From NCBI GenBank assembly GCA_035504235.1, contig DATJSH010000086.1, forward strand, positions 1 to 20,589: 20,589 nucleotides of DNA, in the 5' to 3' direction. Position 1 is the first letter of the stretch. Each line of letters begins with the position of its first letter. Below, in pieces: positions 8,007 to 15,174 of this stretch. The notes beneath the pieces are model-generated. The model was not told where the DNA came from and did no database searches. It saw only the letters and a program-made list of their open reading frames with translations. Source of the stretch: DATARH01 sp035504235 (GTDB taxonomy: Bacteria > Pseudomonadota > Alphaproteobacteria > ATCC43930 > CGMCC-115725). A program made the position numbers and the translations under genes.

Positions 8007-8176
8007 GCTCGTGTGCCGAATCTGAAATTCGTCGACTCGGCGTCACGCTCAACGCGAATTTCAGATTCGAAACCACACGAGCCATCTTATAAAACTCGTG
8101 CGGTTTTCGGATTGGAGTTCGCAAACGAGTCCGCCACAAGGGTAATGCGAATTTCGAATCCATCACAAACCTCGTC
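8007..8176. repeat. Array of four related ~28-base motifs in alternating orientation
   Basis: Copy A (8007-8031, +) and copy B (8055-8082, -) form a strong inverted repeat. CGAATCTGAAATTCG (8017-8031) matches the complement of 8055-8069 perfectly, and GCTCGTGTG (8007-8015) matches the complement of 8074-8082 perfectly, with short unpaired joints. Each 15-base core is itself a CGAAT-N5-ATTCG palindrome. Copy C (8094-8121, +) is diverged: 18 of 28 ungapped identities to B in the same orientation. Copy D (8148-8176, -) keeps mainly the GAAATTCG end. Together they fill most of the divergent intergenic region between the metallopeptidase and ugpB. They may be operators, a REPIN-like element or a structured leader. 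Confidence 0.7.
8088..8093 (+). promoter_or_regulatory. Possible -10 box for the ugp operon
   Basis: TATAAA at 8088-8093 lies in the 11-base gap between motif copies B and C, about 120 bases before ugpB. The complement of the same AT-rich spot could serve the divergent metallopeptidase. No good -35 is visible; the -35 region would fall inside copy B. This is an inference from position and base composition. Confidence 0.25.
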
Positions 8177-8213
8177 AGATAAGCCGGCTGACGTGCAGGG
8201 GGGGACGGATTTT

Positions 8214-9536
8214 ATGAAAAAGCTGATGCCTGCGCTCGTCCTTGCGGCGAGCGTCGTGTTTGCCGCGAAGATTGACGTCGCCTGGGCCGACCCGATCGAG
8301 ATCCAATGGTGGCACTCGATGACCGGGGTCAATGGCGACCGCATCAACAAGATCGCCGACGACTTCAACAAGATGCAGAGCGACTACAAGGTCATCCCGG
8401 TGTTCAAGGGCGGCTACGCCGAATCGATGACCGCCGCGATCGCCGCCTATCGCGCCGGTACCGCACCCGACATCGTGCAGGTGTTCGAGGTCGGCACCGC
8501 GACGATGATGGCGGCAAAGGGCGCGATCAAGCCGGTCTACCAGCTGATGGCCGATGCCGGCGAGCCGTTCGACCCGAGCAGCTACCTGCCGACGGTGACG
8601 GCGTATTACAGTACGCCCGACGGCAAGATGCTGTCGTTCCCGTTCAACAGCTCGACCCCGGTGGTTTATTGGAACAAGGACGAGTTCAAGAAGGCCGGGC
8701 TCGACCCCGACAAGGCGCCGGTTACCTGGCCGGAAACCTTCGAGGTCGCGAAAAAGCTGCGTGCCGCCGGGATTAATTGCGGCTTTACGTCGGCTTGGGT
8801 GAGTTGGGTGCAGATCGAGAATTTCAGCGCGTGGCACAACATCGCGATCGGCACCAAGGAGAACGGGCTCGCCGGGACCGACACCGAGCTGGAGATCAAC
8901 AACCCGCTGGTCGTGCGCCATGTCAACGACTTGGTCGAGGCGCAGAAGGACAAGAGCTTCGACTACAAGGGCCGCACAACCGAGCCGGAAAGCAGCTTCC
9001 TCAACGGCGATTGCGCGATGATCCAGGATTCGTCGGCTGCCTACGGCCTGTTCAAGGGCGGGCTTAAATCGCCGTTCGGCGTCGCCGAATTACCTTATTA
9101 CCCCGACGTCAAGGGCGCCCCGCAAAACTCGATCATCGGCGGTGCGAGCCTTTGGGTCCTGGGCGGCAAGCCGGCCGATCACTACAAGGGCATCGCCAAG
9201 TTCTTCACCTATTTGTCGAGCGTTCCGGTACAGGAGAAGTGGCACGAGGACACCGGGTATCTGCCGATCACCAAGGCTGCCTACGAGGCGACCAAGGCCT
9301 CGGGCTTCTATGACAAGAACCCCGGCACCGAAATCGCGCTGAAGCAGATGACCGCGAAGCCGCCGACCGAGAACACCAAGGGCCTGCGCTTCGGCAATAT
9401 GGTGCAGATCCGCGACATCATCGCCGAGGACCTCGAAGCTGCCTTTGCCGGGAAGGAAACCGCCCAGGCAGCGATGGACGACGCCGTCAAGCGCGGCGAC
9501 GCGCTGCTGCGCCAGTTCCAGAAGAATACGCAGTAG
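8214..9536 (+). CDS. ugpB: sn-glycerol-3-phosphate ABC transporter, periplasmic binding protein UgpB
   Basis: This 440-residue extracytoplasmic solute-binding protein closely follows E. coli UgpB (438 residues) along its length. Shared segments include IQWWHSM near residue 30, YRAGTAPDIVQVFEVGTATM, FPFNSSTPVVYWNKDEFKKA, NSIIGGASLWV, WHEDTGYLPITKAAYE and KGLRFGNMVQIRDII. It binds glycerol-3-phosphate or glycerophosphodiesters. A signal peptide is clear: MKK, a hydrophobic core, and a cleavage site after AWA at residue 25. The start at 8214 is chosen because it begins the signal peptide and follows a G-rich SD (AGGGGGGGACGG, 8198-8209). The frame is open far upstream, but that region is antisense to the metallopeptidase. 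It is the first gene of ugpB-A-E-(GNAT-like)-C. In E. coli this system is phosphate-regulated; I see no convincing Pho box here. Confidence 0.96.
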   Translation: MKKLMPALVLAASVVFAAKIDVAWADPIEIQWWHSMTGVNGDRINKIADDFNKMQSDYKVIPVFKGGYAESMTAAIAAYRAGTAPDIVQVFEVGTATMMAAKGAIKPVYQLMADAGEPFDPSSYLPTVTAYYSTPDGKMLSFPFNSSTPVVYWNKDEFKKAGLDPDKAPVTWPETFEVAKKLRAAGINCGFTSAWVSWVQIENFSAWHNIAIGTKENGLAGTDTELEINNPLVVRHVNDLVEAQKDKSFDYKGRTTEPESSFLNGDCAMIQDSSAAYGLFKGGLKSPFGVAELPYYPDVKGAPQNSIIGGASLWVLGGKPADHYKGIAKFFTYLSSVPVQEKWHEDTGYLPITKAAYEATKASGFYDKNPGTEIALKQMTAKPPTENTKGLRFGNMVQIRDIIAEDLEAAFAGKETAQAAMDDAVKRGDALLRQFQKNTQ

Positions 9537-9565
9537 GGTTCGTGCCTGCCCTAGTTTCATCCCCT

Positions 9566-9636
9566 TGGCCGAGCTTGTCGCGGCCATCCACGAATAACCC
9601 AAAGCTATTCGTGGACCCCCGGGTCAAGCCCGGGGG
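9566..9636 (+). repeat. Three consecutive hairpins between ugpB and ugpA
   Basis: Hairpin 1 is TGGCCG (9566-9571) with CGGCCA (9581-9586). Hairpin 2 is TCCACGAATA (9587-9596) with TATTCGTGGA (9606-9615), a perfect 10-bp stem and 9-base loop. Hairpin 3 is CCCCCGGG (9616-9623) with CCCGGGGG (9629-9636), a perfect 8-bp stem with loop TCAAG. They are nearly contiguous in the 127-base gap after ugpB. The CCCGGGTCAAGCCCGGG core resembles a dispersed repeat common in alphaproteobacteria (from memory). By analogy with malE-malF type operons, they could protect ugpB mRNA or partly terminate, giving excess binding protein over permease. Confidence 0.7.
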
Positions 9637-9663
9637 AGGCGATATTTTGGGGTTCTAAAGCTG

Positions 9664-10548
9664 ATGGAACGCCGCGTCATCTTCGGCGGCTGGGTATGCC
9701 CGGTGATCCTCCTGGTGCCGCAGATGGCGGTGACGCTGGTATTTTTTTTCTGGCCGGCCGGGCAGGCTGTGGTGCAGTCGTTCCTGCGCGGCGATCCGTT
9801 CGGATTGAGCGAGCACTTCGTCGGCGCGGCGAACTTCACCGACCTCATCGCCGACCCGAACTACCTCGCGTCGTTCGGGGTCACCGCCCTGTTCAGCTTT
9901 TCGGTCGCGATCCTGGCGCTGGTGCCGGGCTTGCTGCTCGCGGTGATGGCCGATCGGGTCGTACGGGGCGCGGCGTTCTACAAGACCGTGCTGCTCATTC
10001 CCTATGCGATCGCGCCGGCGATCGCCGGGGTCTTGTGGATGTTCATGTTCAACCCCAGCATCGGCGTGCTCGCCGCCGCGCTGCGCTGGTTCGGGGTCGA
10101 CTGGAACTATCTGTTGAATGCGCCGCAGGCTATCCTGTTGGTCATCCTGGCCGCCGCGTGGAAGCAGGTCAGCTACAATTTCCTGTTCTTCCTGGCCGGT
10201 TTGCAGGCGATCCCGGCCGCGCTGATCGAGGCTTCGGCGATCGACGGCGCGACGCCGCGGCGGCGGTTCTGGACCATCGTCTTTCCGCTCCTGGCGCCGA
10301 CCAGCTTCTTTTTGATCGTTATCAATATCGTCTACGCGTTTTTCGACACGTTCGGCGTCATCCACAACGTGACCCAGGGCGGACCCGGACAATCGACCGA
10401 AATCCTCGTCTACAAGGTCTGGTACGATGGCGTCGTCGGGCTCGACCTCGGCGGGTCGTCGGCGCAATCGGTCATCCTGATGGCGATCGTCATCGGACTG
10501 ACCGCGATCCAGTTCAAATTCGTCGAGCGCCGGGTGCATTATGCCTAG
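9664..10548 (+). CDS. ugpA: sn-glycerol-3-phosphate ABC transporter permease UgpA
   Basis: This 294-residue inner-membrane permease is almost the same length as E. coli UgpA (295). The N-terminus matches the family (LLVPQMAVTLVFFFWPAGQA, then DPFGLSEHFVGAANFTDL), and six hydrophobic segments are evident. The cytoplasmic coupling loop with the EAA motif is EASAIDGA at residues 189-196, followed by FPLLAPTSFF; it docks on UgpC. The tail reads QFKFVERRVHYA, as in UgpA proteins. The start at 9664 is set by homology; only a weak G-run (TTGGGG, 9647-9652) precedes it, so translation may be modest. It pairs with UgpE. Confidence 0.95.
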   Translation: MERRVIFGGWVCPVILLVPQMAVTLVFFFWPAGQAVVQSFLRGDPFGLSEHFVGAANFTDLIADPNYLASFGVTALFSFSVAILALVPGLLLAVMADRVVRGAAFYKTVLLIPYAIAPAIAGVLWMFMFNPSIGVLAAALRWFGVDWNYLLNAPQAILLVILAAAWKQVSYNFLFFLAGLQAIPAALIEASAIDGATPRRRFWTIVFPLLAPTSFFLIVINIVYAFFDTFGVIHNVTQGGPGQSTEILVYKVWYDGVVGLDLGGSSAQSVILMAIVIGLTAIQFKFVERRVHYA

Positions 10549-10620
10549 TTTCGCTGCGCGGAATGCAGCTCCGGGCTGGTGCCGCCGCCGGCGCGGACGC
10601 GCCGACGCACCAGGTGAAAC

Positions 10621-11466
10621 ATGGTAAGTGCCCCCCGCAGCGCCATTGTCCCGCACGCCGTGCTGATCACCGGCCTCGTGCTCGTGCTGTTCCCGATTTT
10701 TGTCGCTTTCATCGCGGCGAGCGATTTGTTGCCCGATATCCTCAATGCGCCGATGAGCCTCGTGCCGGGCGGGCACTTTATCGCCAACACGATCGAGGCG
10801 CTCGGCGCCGGGACGGTCAAGACCAGCGGCGAACCGGTCTGGTCGATGATGGTCAACAGCAGCGTGATGGCGCTCGCGATCGCGGTCGGCAAGATCGCGA
10901 TCTCGCTGCCATCAGCCTATGCGGTCGTGTTCTTTCGCTTTCCGCTGCGTCGGCTGTGCTTCTGGGCGATTTTCGTGACGCTGATGCTGCCGGTCGAAGT
11001 GCGCATCATGCCGACCTACAAGATCGCGGCCGACCTGCACCTGATCAACACCTATGCCGGCCTCACCCTGCCGCTGATCGCCTCGGCGACGGCGACGCTG
11101 CTCTTCCGCCAATTTTTCCTGACGATCCCCGACGAGCTGGTCGAGGCCGCCAAGATCGACGGCGCCGGGCCGTGGCGGTTTTTGGTCGACACGGTGATCC
11201 CGCTATCGGCCACCAATATCGCCGCGCTCTTCGTGATCCTCTTTATCTACGGCTGGAACCAGTATTTGTGGCCGCTGCTCGTCACCGACACGCCGTCAAT
11301 GACGACGATCGTCATCGGCATGCGCCAGATGATTGGCAATGGCGACGCGCAGACCGAGTGGCAGCTGATCATGGCCACCGCGCTGCTGGCGATCCTGCCG
11401 CCGATCGCGGTGGTGCTGCTGATGCAGCGCTGGTTCGTCAAGGGCCTGGTCGATACCGAGAAATGA
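10621..11466 (+). CDS. ugpE: sn-glycerol-3-phosphate ABC transporter permease UgpE
   Basis: This 281-residue permease has the same length as E. coli UgpE and is the second membrane half of the Ugp transporter. Family segments include NSSVMALAIAVGKIAISLPSAYAVVFFRF, LMLPVEVRIMPTYKI and the EAA coupling loop EAAKIDGAG (175-183). The end reads FVKGLVDTEK; E. coli UgpE ends similarly. AGGTGA (10612-10617) is a well-placed SD, and its TGA is also an in-frame stop just upstream, so 10621 is the only plausible start. The 72 bases between ugpA and ugpE are GC-rich and hold no gene. The ATG of the next gene overlaps this stop codon (ATGA). Confidence 0.95.
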   Translation: MVSAPRSAIVPHAVLITGLVLVLFPIFVAFIAASDLLPDILNAPMSLVPGGHFIANTIEALGAGTVKTSGEPVWSMMVNSSVMALAIAVGKIAISLPSAYAVVFFRFPLRRLCFWAIFVTLMLPVEVRIMPTYKIAADLHLINTYAGLTLPLIASATATLLFRQFFLTIPDELVEAAKIDGAGPWRFLVDTVIPLSATNIAALFVILFIYGWNQYLWPLLVTDTPSMTTIVIGMRQMIGNGDAQTEWQLIMATALLAILPPIAVVLLMQRWFVKGLVDTEK

Positions 11467-11912
11467 GCGCGCTCGGCCTGCGGCCAGCCATCGTCGGCGA
11501 TGCCGCCGACATCCACGAGCTGCTGCTCAAGCGCGCGGCCGAGATCCCGCTCGCGGTCGAGACCTTGGAGCAGCAAGAGGCGCTTTACGCCGCGATCCGC
11601 AAGATCCTCGCGTTCGGCCAATCGTGGATCGCGACCGAGGGCGGGACGGTCGCGGGCGTCGTGCTGGTCGATGCGGCCGAGGTCGGGCGCCACTGGGGGG
11701 AGAACGAGTTGTTGAACCTGCGTTATGCGGCCGGCCAAGGCCTCGACGGGTTGCTCGGCGAGGTGATCGCGCGCAACGTGCCGATCGTCGCCGGCGTCCG
11801 CGACGCCAATCGCAGCGGGCTTGCCGAACTGCTCGAAAGCCTCGGCTTTTGCTTGACCGAAACGCGTGTCGGCGAGCGGCATTTTCGCCATCGGCCGGGA
11901 GAACGGAAATAG
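11463..11912 (+). CDS. Small GNAT-like acetyltransferase embedded in the ugp operon
   Basis: This predicted 149-residue protein has an N-terminal LRPAIVGDAADIHEL opening, a mid-protein strand pair (SWIATEGGTVAGVVLVD, 54-70) and a late segment NRSGLAELLESLGF (116-129). That order is typical of GNAT N-acetyltransferases. The canonical acetyl-CoA motif Q/R-x-x-G-x-G/A is not clearly present where expected (AAGQGLDGLLGEV, 89-101), so activity is uncertain. The start overlaps the ugpE stop by four bases (ATGA), and its stop abuts the ugpC ATG with no gap. Co-translation with the transporter is therefore likely. E. coli ugpBAECQ has no such gene at this point. The substrate is unknown. Confidence 0.6.
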   Translation: MSALGLRPAIVGDAADIHELLLKRAAEIPLAVETLEQQEALYAAIRKILAFGQSWIATEGGTVAGVVLVDAAEVGRHWGENELLNLRYAAGQGLDGLLGEVIARNVPIVAGVRDANRSGLAELLESLGFCLTETRVGERHFRHRPGERK

Positions 11913-12968
11913 ATGGCGACGCTAACCCTCGACAGCATCAAAAAATCCTATGGCGACCGCGAGGTCGTCCACGGCGTCAGCTGCGCTGTCGCGGATGGCG
12001 AGCTGGTGGTGGTCGTCGGCCCGTCGGGCTGCGGGAAATCGACCCTGCTGCGGATGGTCGCCGGGCTGGAGACGGTGACCTCGGGTTCAGTGGCGATCGA
12101 TGGCCGCGTCGTCAACAACATCGAGCCCAAGGATCGCGACATCGCGATGGTGTTCCAGAATTACGCGCTCTACCCGCATATGAGCTGCTTCGACAACATG
12201 GCCTATGGCTTGCGGATGCGCGGGATGGGCCGCGATGCAATCAGGATGCGCGTCGAGCGGGCGGCCGCAACCTTGCAGCTCGATGGCCTGTTGGAGCGCA
12301 GACCGCGCCAGCTGTCGGGCGGCCAGCGCCAGCGTGTGGCGATGGGGCGCGCAATCGTTCGCGACCCCAAGGTGTTTCTTTTCGACGAACCGCTTTCCAA
12401 TCTCGACGCCAAGCTGCGTGTGCAGATGCGCGTCGAGATCAAGCGGCTGCAGCAGGAGCTCGGCACCACCTCGCTCTACGTGACGCATGATCAGGTCGAG
12501 GCGATGACCCTCGCCGACCGGCTCATTGTGATGAATGCCGGCAATGCCGACCAGATCGGGCCGCCGCTCGACCTCTACGAGAGGCCGGCGACGGCGTTTG
12601 TCGCCGGCTTTATCGGCTCGCCGGCGATGAACCTGATCGAGGGGCGGCTCGATGCGTCGGGTGTGGTCGTCGGCAATTGCGTGCTGCCGTGCGAGCGCCC
12701 CGCCGGGGAGGCGGGGCGCGGCGTGACGGTCGGGCTGCGCCCCGAGCATTTGGCGCTCGCGGGGGAGGGGTCGCTGCCGCTGACCGTCGAGCTTCTCGAG
12801 CGGCTCGGCGCCGACACGATCGTTCACGGCAAGCTTGGCGGCGGCGGGAGTGTGGTCACCGCGCGCGCCGCCGGGACGATCAACCCGTCATTGGGCGAGG
12901 TGCTGCGGTTTGCGGTGCGCCCCGAGCATGTCCACCTGTTCGACCGGGTGAGCGGCGCACGGATCTAA
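11913..12968 (+). CDS. ugpC: sn-glycerol-3-phosphate ABC transporter ATPase UgpC
   Basis: This 351-residue ABC ATPase of the MalK/UgpC (CUT1) class energises glycerol-3-phosphate import. Walker A GPSGCGKST is at 36-44, the Q-loop at Q82, signature LSGGQ at 134-138, Walker B VFLFDEP at 154-160, and the switch histidine is H192 in YVTHDQVEA. A C-terminal regulatory TOBE/OB domain follows (from about 235; GLRPEHLAL and VRPEHVHLFD are typical). The length is close to E. coli UgpC (356). The ATG directly follows the stop of the GNAT-like gene; CGGAA a few bases earlier may act as a weak SD. Its stop codon overlaps the convergent cobB stop by four bases. No ugpQ phosphodiesterase gene follows. Confidence 0.95.
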   Translation: MATLTLDSIKKSYGDREVVHGVSCAVADGELVVVVGPSGCGKSTLLRMVAGLETVTSGSVAIDGRVVNNIEPKDRDIAMVFQNYALYPHMSCFDNMAYGLRMRGMGRDAIRMRVERAAATLQLDGLLERRPRQLSGGQRQRVAMGRAIVRDPKVFLFDEPLSNLDAKLRVQMRVEIKRLQQELGTTSLYVTHDQVEAMTLADRLIVMNAGNADQIGPPLDLYERPATAFVAGFIGSPAMNLIEGRLDASGVVVGNCVLPCERPAGEAGRGVTVGLRPEHLALAGEGSLPLTVELLERLGADTIVHGKLGGGGSVVTARAAGTINPSLGEVLRFAVRPEHVHLFDRVSGARI

Positions 12969-14272
12969 TCTTCCCGGTCGATCAGATGGATGAACGAACC
13001 GGCGATGTTGCCGCGTCGCAGCCCGGTGCGACCGAGCGTGTTCCCCGATGAGTCGGCGATCGCGAAGAGCGGATCGCCATTTTCTTCGACGATCGTCGCA
13101 TAATGAAATTCGTGCCCGCGAAACCGCGCGCCCTCGCCGCCGAGCGGCCCCGCGGCGAGCAATCCCGCTGTCCGGTAGCCAAGATGCCGGCGCCGCTCGG
13201 CAAAGCTTGTCTTGAGCGGCAAGAGCCCCGCCATGCGATGCGTCGCGCCGCCGGCGTCGGTCAGCGTCTCGCCCAGCACCATGTAGCCGCCGCACTCGCC
13301 GTAAATTCCCTCGTCGGCGACGCGAAGCGCATCCAGAAAATTCGTCGCCGCCGCAAGCCGCCCGGCATGCAGCTCGGGATAGCCGCCAGGCAGGTAGATC
13401 GCATCGGCCGCGGCGGCGGGCGCTTCATCGGCGAGCGGGGAGAAAAAGGATATTTCCGCGCCCTGGCGCCGCCAGCCGGTGAGCGTCGCCTCATAGATGA
13501 AAAGGAATGCAGCGTCGCGCGCCACCGCGATGTGCTGGCCGAGCGGCGGCAGGGCCGGCGAGCCCGAGGCCACTGTGCAGCGCGCCGGCTTGGCCAACGC
13601 GATAAGCGCATCGATGTCGCAAATCTCGGCAATGTGCGCCGCAGCGCGATCGAGTCGGGTGTCGGCGTCGCCCACTTCATCGGCCGGCACCAGCCCGAGA
13701 TGCCGCGCCGGCAGCTCGAAGTTTTCGTCGCCACGCACGGCGCCGAGCACCGGCAGGTCAGGCAGATGGCGCGTGATGGCGTCGCTCAGCAGCGCGCGGT
13801 GGCGCGGGCTGACGACGCGATTGAGGACCACCCCGGCGAGCGGAGTTCGCGGATCGTGTCGCGCAAAGCCCGCGATCAGCGCGGCGACCGAAGCCCCCTG
13901 GCCGCCGGCATCGACGACCAGCACCACGGGCCAGCCGGTGAGCCGGGCCAGATCGGCGGTCGAGCCGGTGTCGCCGTTCGGCCCGGTGCCGTCGAACAGG
14001 CCCATCACCCCTTCGCACAAGACCAGCTCGGCGGCGCTTTCGAGCTCGTGAACCAACTCCGAAAGGGTCGTCGGGCGCATCGCCCAAGGGTCGAGATTGA
14101 GGCAAGGGCCCCCGCTCGCGAGAGCGTGAAAGGTCGGGTCGATGTAGTCGGGCCCGCATTTGGCTGCGGCCATCCGGATGCCGTGCCGCCTCAAATGGCG
14201 GAACAGCGCCGCGGTGATCACCGTTTTGCCGCTGCCCGATTTCGGCGCGGCGATGATAAGACCGCCGGTCAT
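12965..14272 (-). CDS. cobB: Cobyrinate / hydrogenobyrinate a,c-diamide synthase (CobB/CbiA)
   Basis: This 435-residue glutamine-dependent amidotransferase amidates the a and c side chains of the corrin ring using ATP. The N-terminal dethiobiotin-synthetase-like domain has the P-loop APKSGSGKT (9-17), then KCGPDYIDPTFH and the CEGVMGLFDG segment. The C-terminal class-I glutaminase domain has the nucleophile C327 in YGECGGYM and histidines near H388 and H429. The length matches CobB (about 434) better than Salmonella CbiA (459), but the two are orthologous. The substrate depends on whether cobalt is already inserted; CbiD and CbiG in this cluster favour cobyrinic acid. The start overlaps the cobA stop by four bases (ATGA), so it is translated after cobA. 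Confidence 0.94.
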   Translation of the reverse strand: MTGGLIIAAPKSGSGKTVITAALFRHLRRHGIRMAAAKCGPDYIDPTFHALASGGPCLNLDPWAMRPTTLSELVHELESAAELVLCEGVMGLFDGTGPNGDTGSTADLARLTGWPVVLVVDAGGQGASVAALIAGFARHDPRTPLAGVVLNRVVSPRHRALLSDAITRHLPDLPVLGAVRGDENFELPARHLGLVPADEVGDADTRLDRAAAHIAEICDIDALIALAKPARCTVASGSPALPPLGQHIAVARDAAFLFIYEATLTGWRRQGAEISFFSPLADEAPAAAADAIYLPGGYPELHAGRLAAATNFLDALRVADEGIYGECGGYMVLGETLTDAGGATHRMAGLLPLKTSFAERRRHLGYRTAGLLAAGPLGGEGARFRGHEFHYATIVEENGDPLFAIADSSGNTLGRTGLRRGNIAGSFIHLIDRED

Positions 14273-15060
14273 CCGCCGCGATGCCAGTCGAGCATCTCGT
14301 GCAGGCGCACGACCTTGCCAATCGCGATGATCGCCGGGCTCTCGGCTGAAGCCCCGGCGTGTGCGGCGTCGGCGAGCGTTGTCGTCACCACGCGTTGCGC
14401 CGCGGTCGTCGCCTTGCTGACGATTGCCACCGGCTCATCGGGCGCGCGGCCGGCCGCGATAAGCCGGGCGGCGATATCGCCCAGATGGGTCAGCGCCATG
14501 TAGAGCACAATGACCGGCGACCCTTTGGCGAGCGCCGCCCAGTCCGGCGCGCTGTCCTCTTCGCCGGGCACCGCGCCGTCGCTGTTGTGCCCGGTGATGA
14601 GCGTCACGGCGGAGTTGACGCCGCGATGAGTCAGGGGAATCCCGGCATAGGCGAGCCCGCCGATCGCTGCGGTGATCCCGGGCACAATCCGGAAGGGGAT
14701 GCCGGCTTTGGCCAAGGCCAGCGCCTCCTCGCCGCCGCGGCCGAAGACGCACGGGTCGCCGCCCTTGAGGCGCAGCACACGCTTTCCCTCGCGGGCGAGC
14801 GCGACCAGCCGGGCCGAGATATCGGGTTGGCGCGGCGATGGCCGGCCGCCCCGCTTGCCGGCGTCCTCGACCGCCGCTCCCGGCCGCGCCAATGCCGGGA
14901 TACGCGGGTCGACCAGCGCATCGCAGACGATCGCGTCGGCGGTTTCGAGCGCGTGCAACGCCAGCACCGACAAAAGGCCGGGATCACCCGGCCCGGCCCC
15001 GACCAGCCAGACATGGCCGGGCTTCAGCTCGGGGAGTTCAAGGCGCGAAAGGTCGCTCAT
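14269..15060 (-). CDS. cobA: Uroporphyrinogen-III C-methyltransferase (SUMT)
   Basis: This 263-residue S-adenosylmethionine-dependent enzyme methylates uroporphyrinogen III at C2 and C7 to give precorrin-2, the entry step of B12 and sirohaem synthesis. Family motifs are VGAGPGDPG (20-28), DALV (48-51), LKGGDPCVFGRGGEE (98-112), PGITAAIGGLAYAGIPLTHR and TGHNSDG. The length is that of stand-alone CobA, without the CysG dehydrogenase domain. Precorrin-2 oxidation or chelation would need another protein, not seen here. It is the first gene of the cobA-cobB pair and divergent from cbiD. No clear Shine-Dalgarno precedes the ATG at 15060; the start is chosen by family alignment. Confidence 0.95.
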   Translation of the reverse strand: MSDLSRLELPELKPGHVWLVGAGPGDPGLLSVLALHALETADAIVCDALVDPRIPALARPGAAVEDAGKRGGRPSPRQPDISARLVALAREGKRVLRLKGGDPCVFGRGGEEALALAKAGIPFRIVPGITAAIGGLAYAGIPLTHRGVNSAVTLITGHNSDGAVPGEEDSAPDWAALAKGSPVIVLYMALTHLGDIAARLIAAGRAPDEPVAIVSKATTAAQRVVTTTLADAAHAGASAESPAIIAIGKVVRLHEMLDWHRGG

Positions 15061-15174
15061 ATCGTCGCAAGGTAGTCAGGGCCTTTGGCCGCCATCAAGT
15101 AAGCTCGCGCCTCCGCGCGAGCTTCGGCGCCAGCCCGCTTTCCGCGCACGCGGAATATAGCCTAAGATCGTTCT
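15061..15174. promoter_or_regulatory. Divergent cobA/cbiD intergenic region with two perfect inverted repeats
   Basis: These 114 bases must hold the promoters for both divergent units. AAGCTCGCGC (15101-15110) and GCGCGAGCTT (15115-15124) form a perfect 10-bp stem with a 4-base loop. TTCCGCG (15140-15146) and CGCGGAA (15149-15155) form a second palindrome with a 2-base gap. An AT-rich TATAGC follows at 15156-15161, about 14 bases before the cbiD ATG. No SD is visible before either gene, so leaderless or weakly initiated transcripts are possible. The region is too short for a cobalamin riboswitch and I see no B12-box sequence. Confidence 0.5.

Noticed and set aside
9696..11462. Upstream extension of the GNAT-like gene through ugpA and ugpE in a second frame
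   Set aside because: The extension is an out-of-frame shadow of two membrane proteins. The ATGA overlap with ugpE gives a natural start at 11463.
15061..15174. Cobalamin riboswitch upstream of cobA or cbiD
   Set aside because: The gap is too short for the usual roughly 200-base aptamer, and no B12-box-like GCCACTG sequence is visible.
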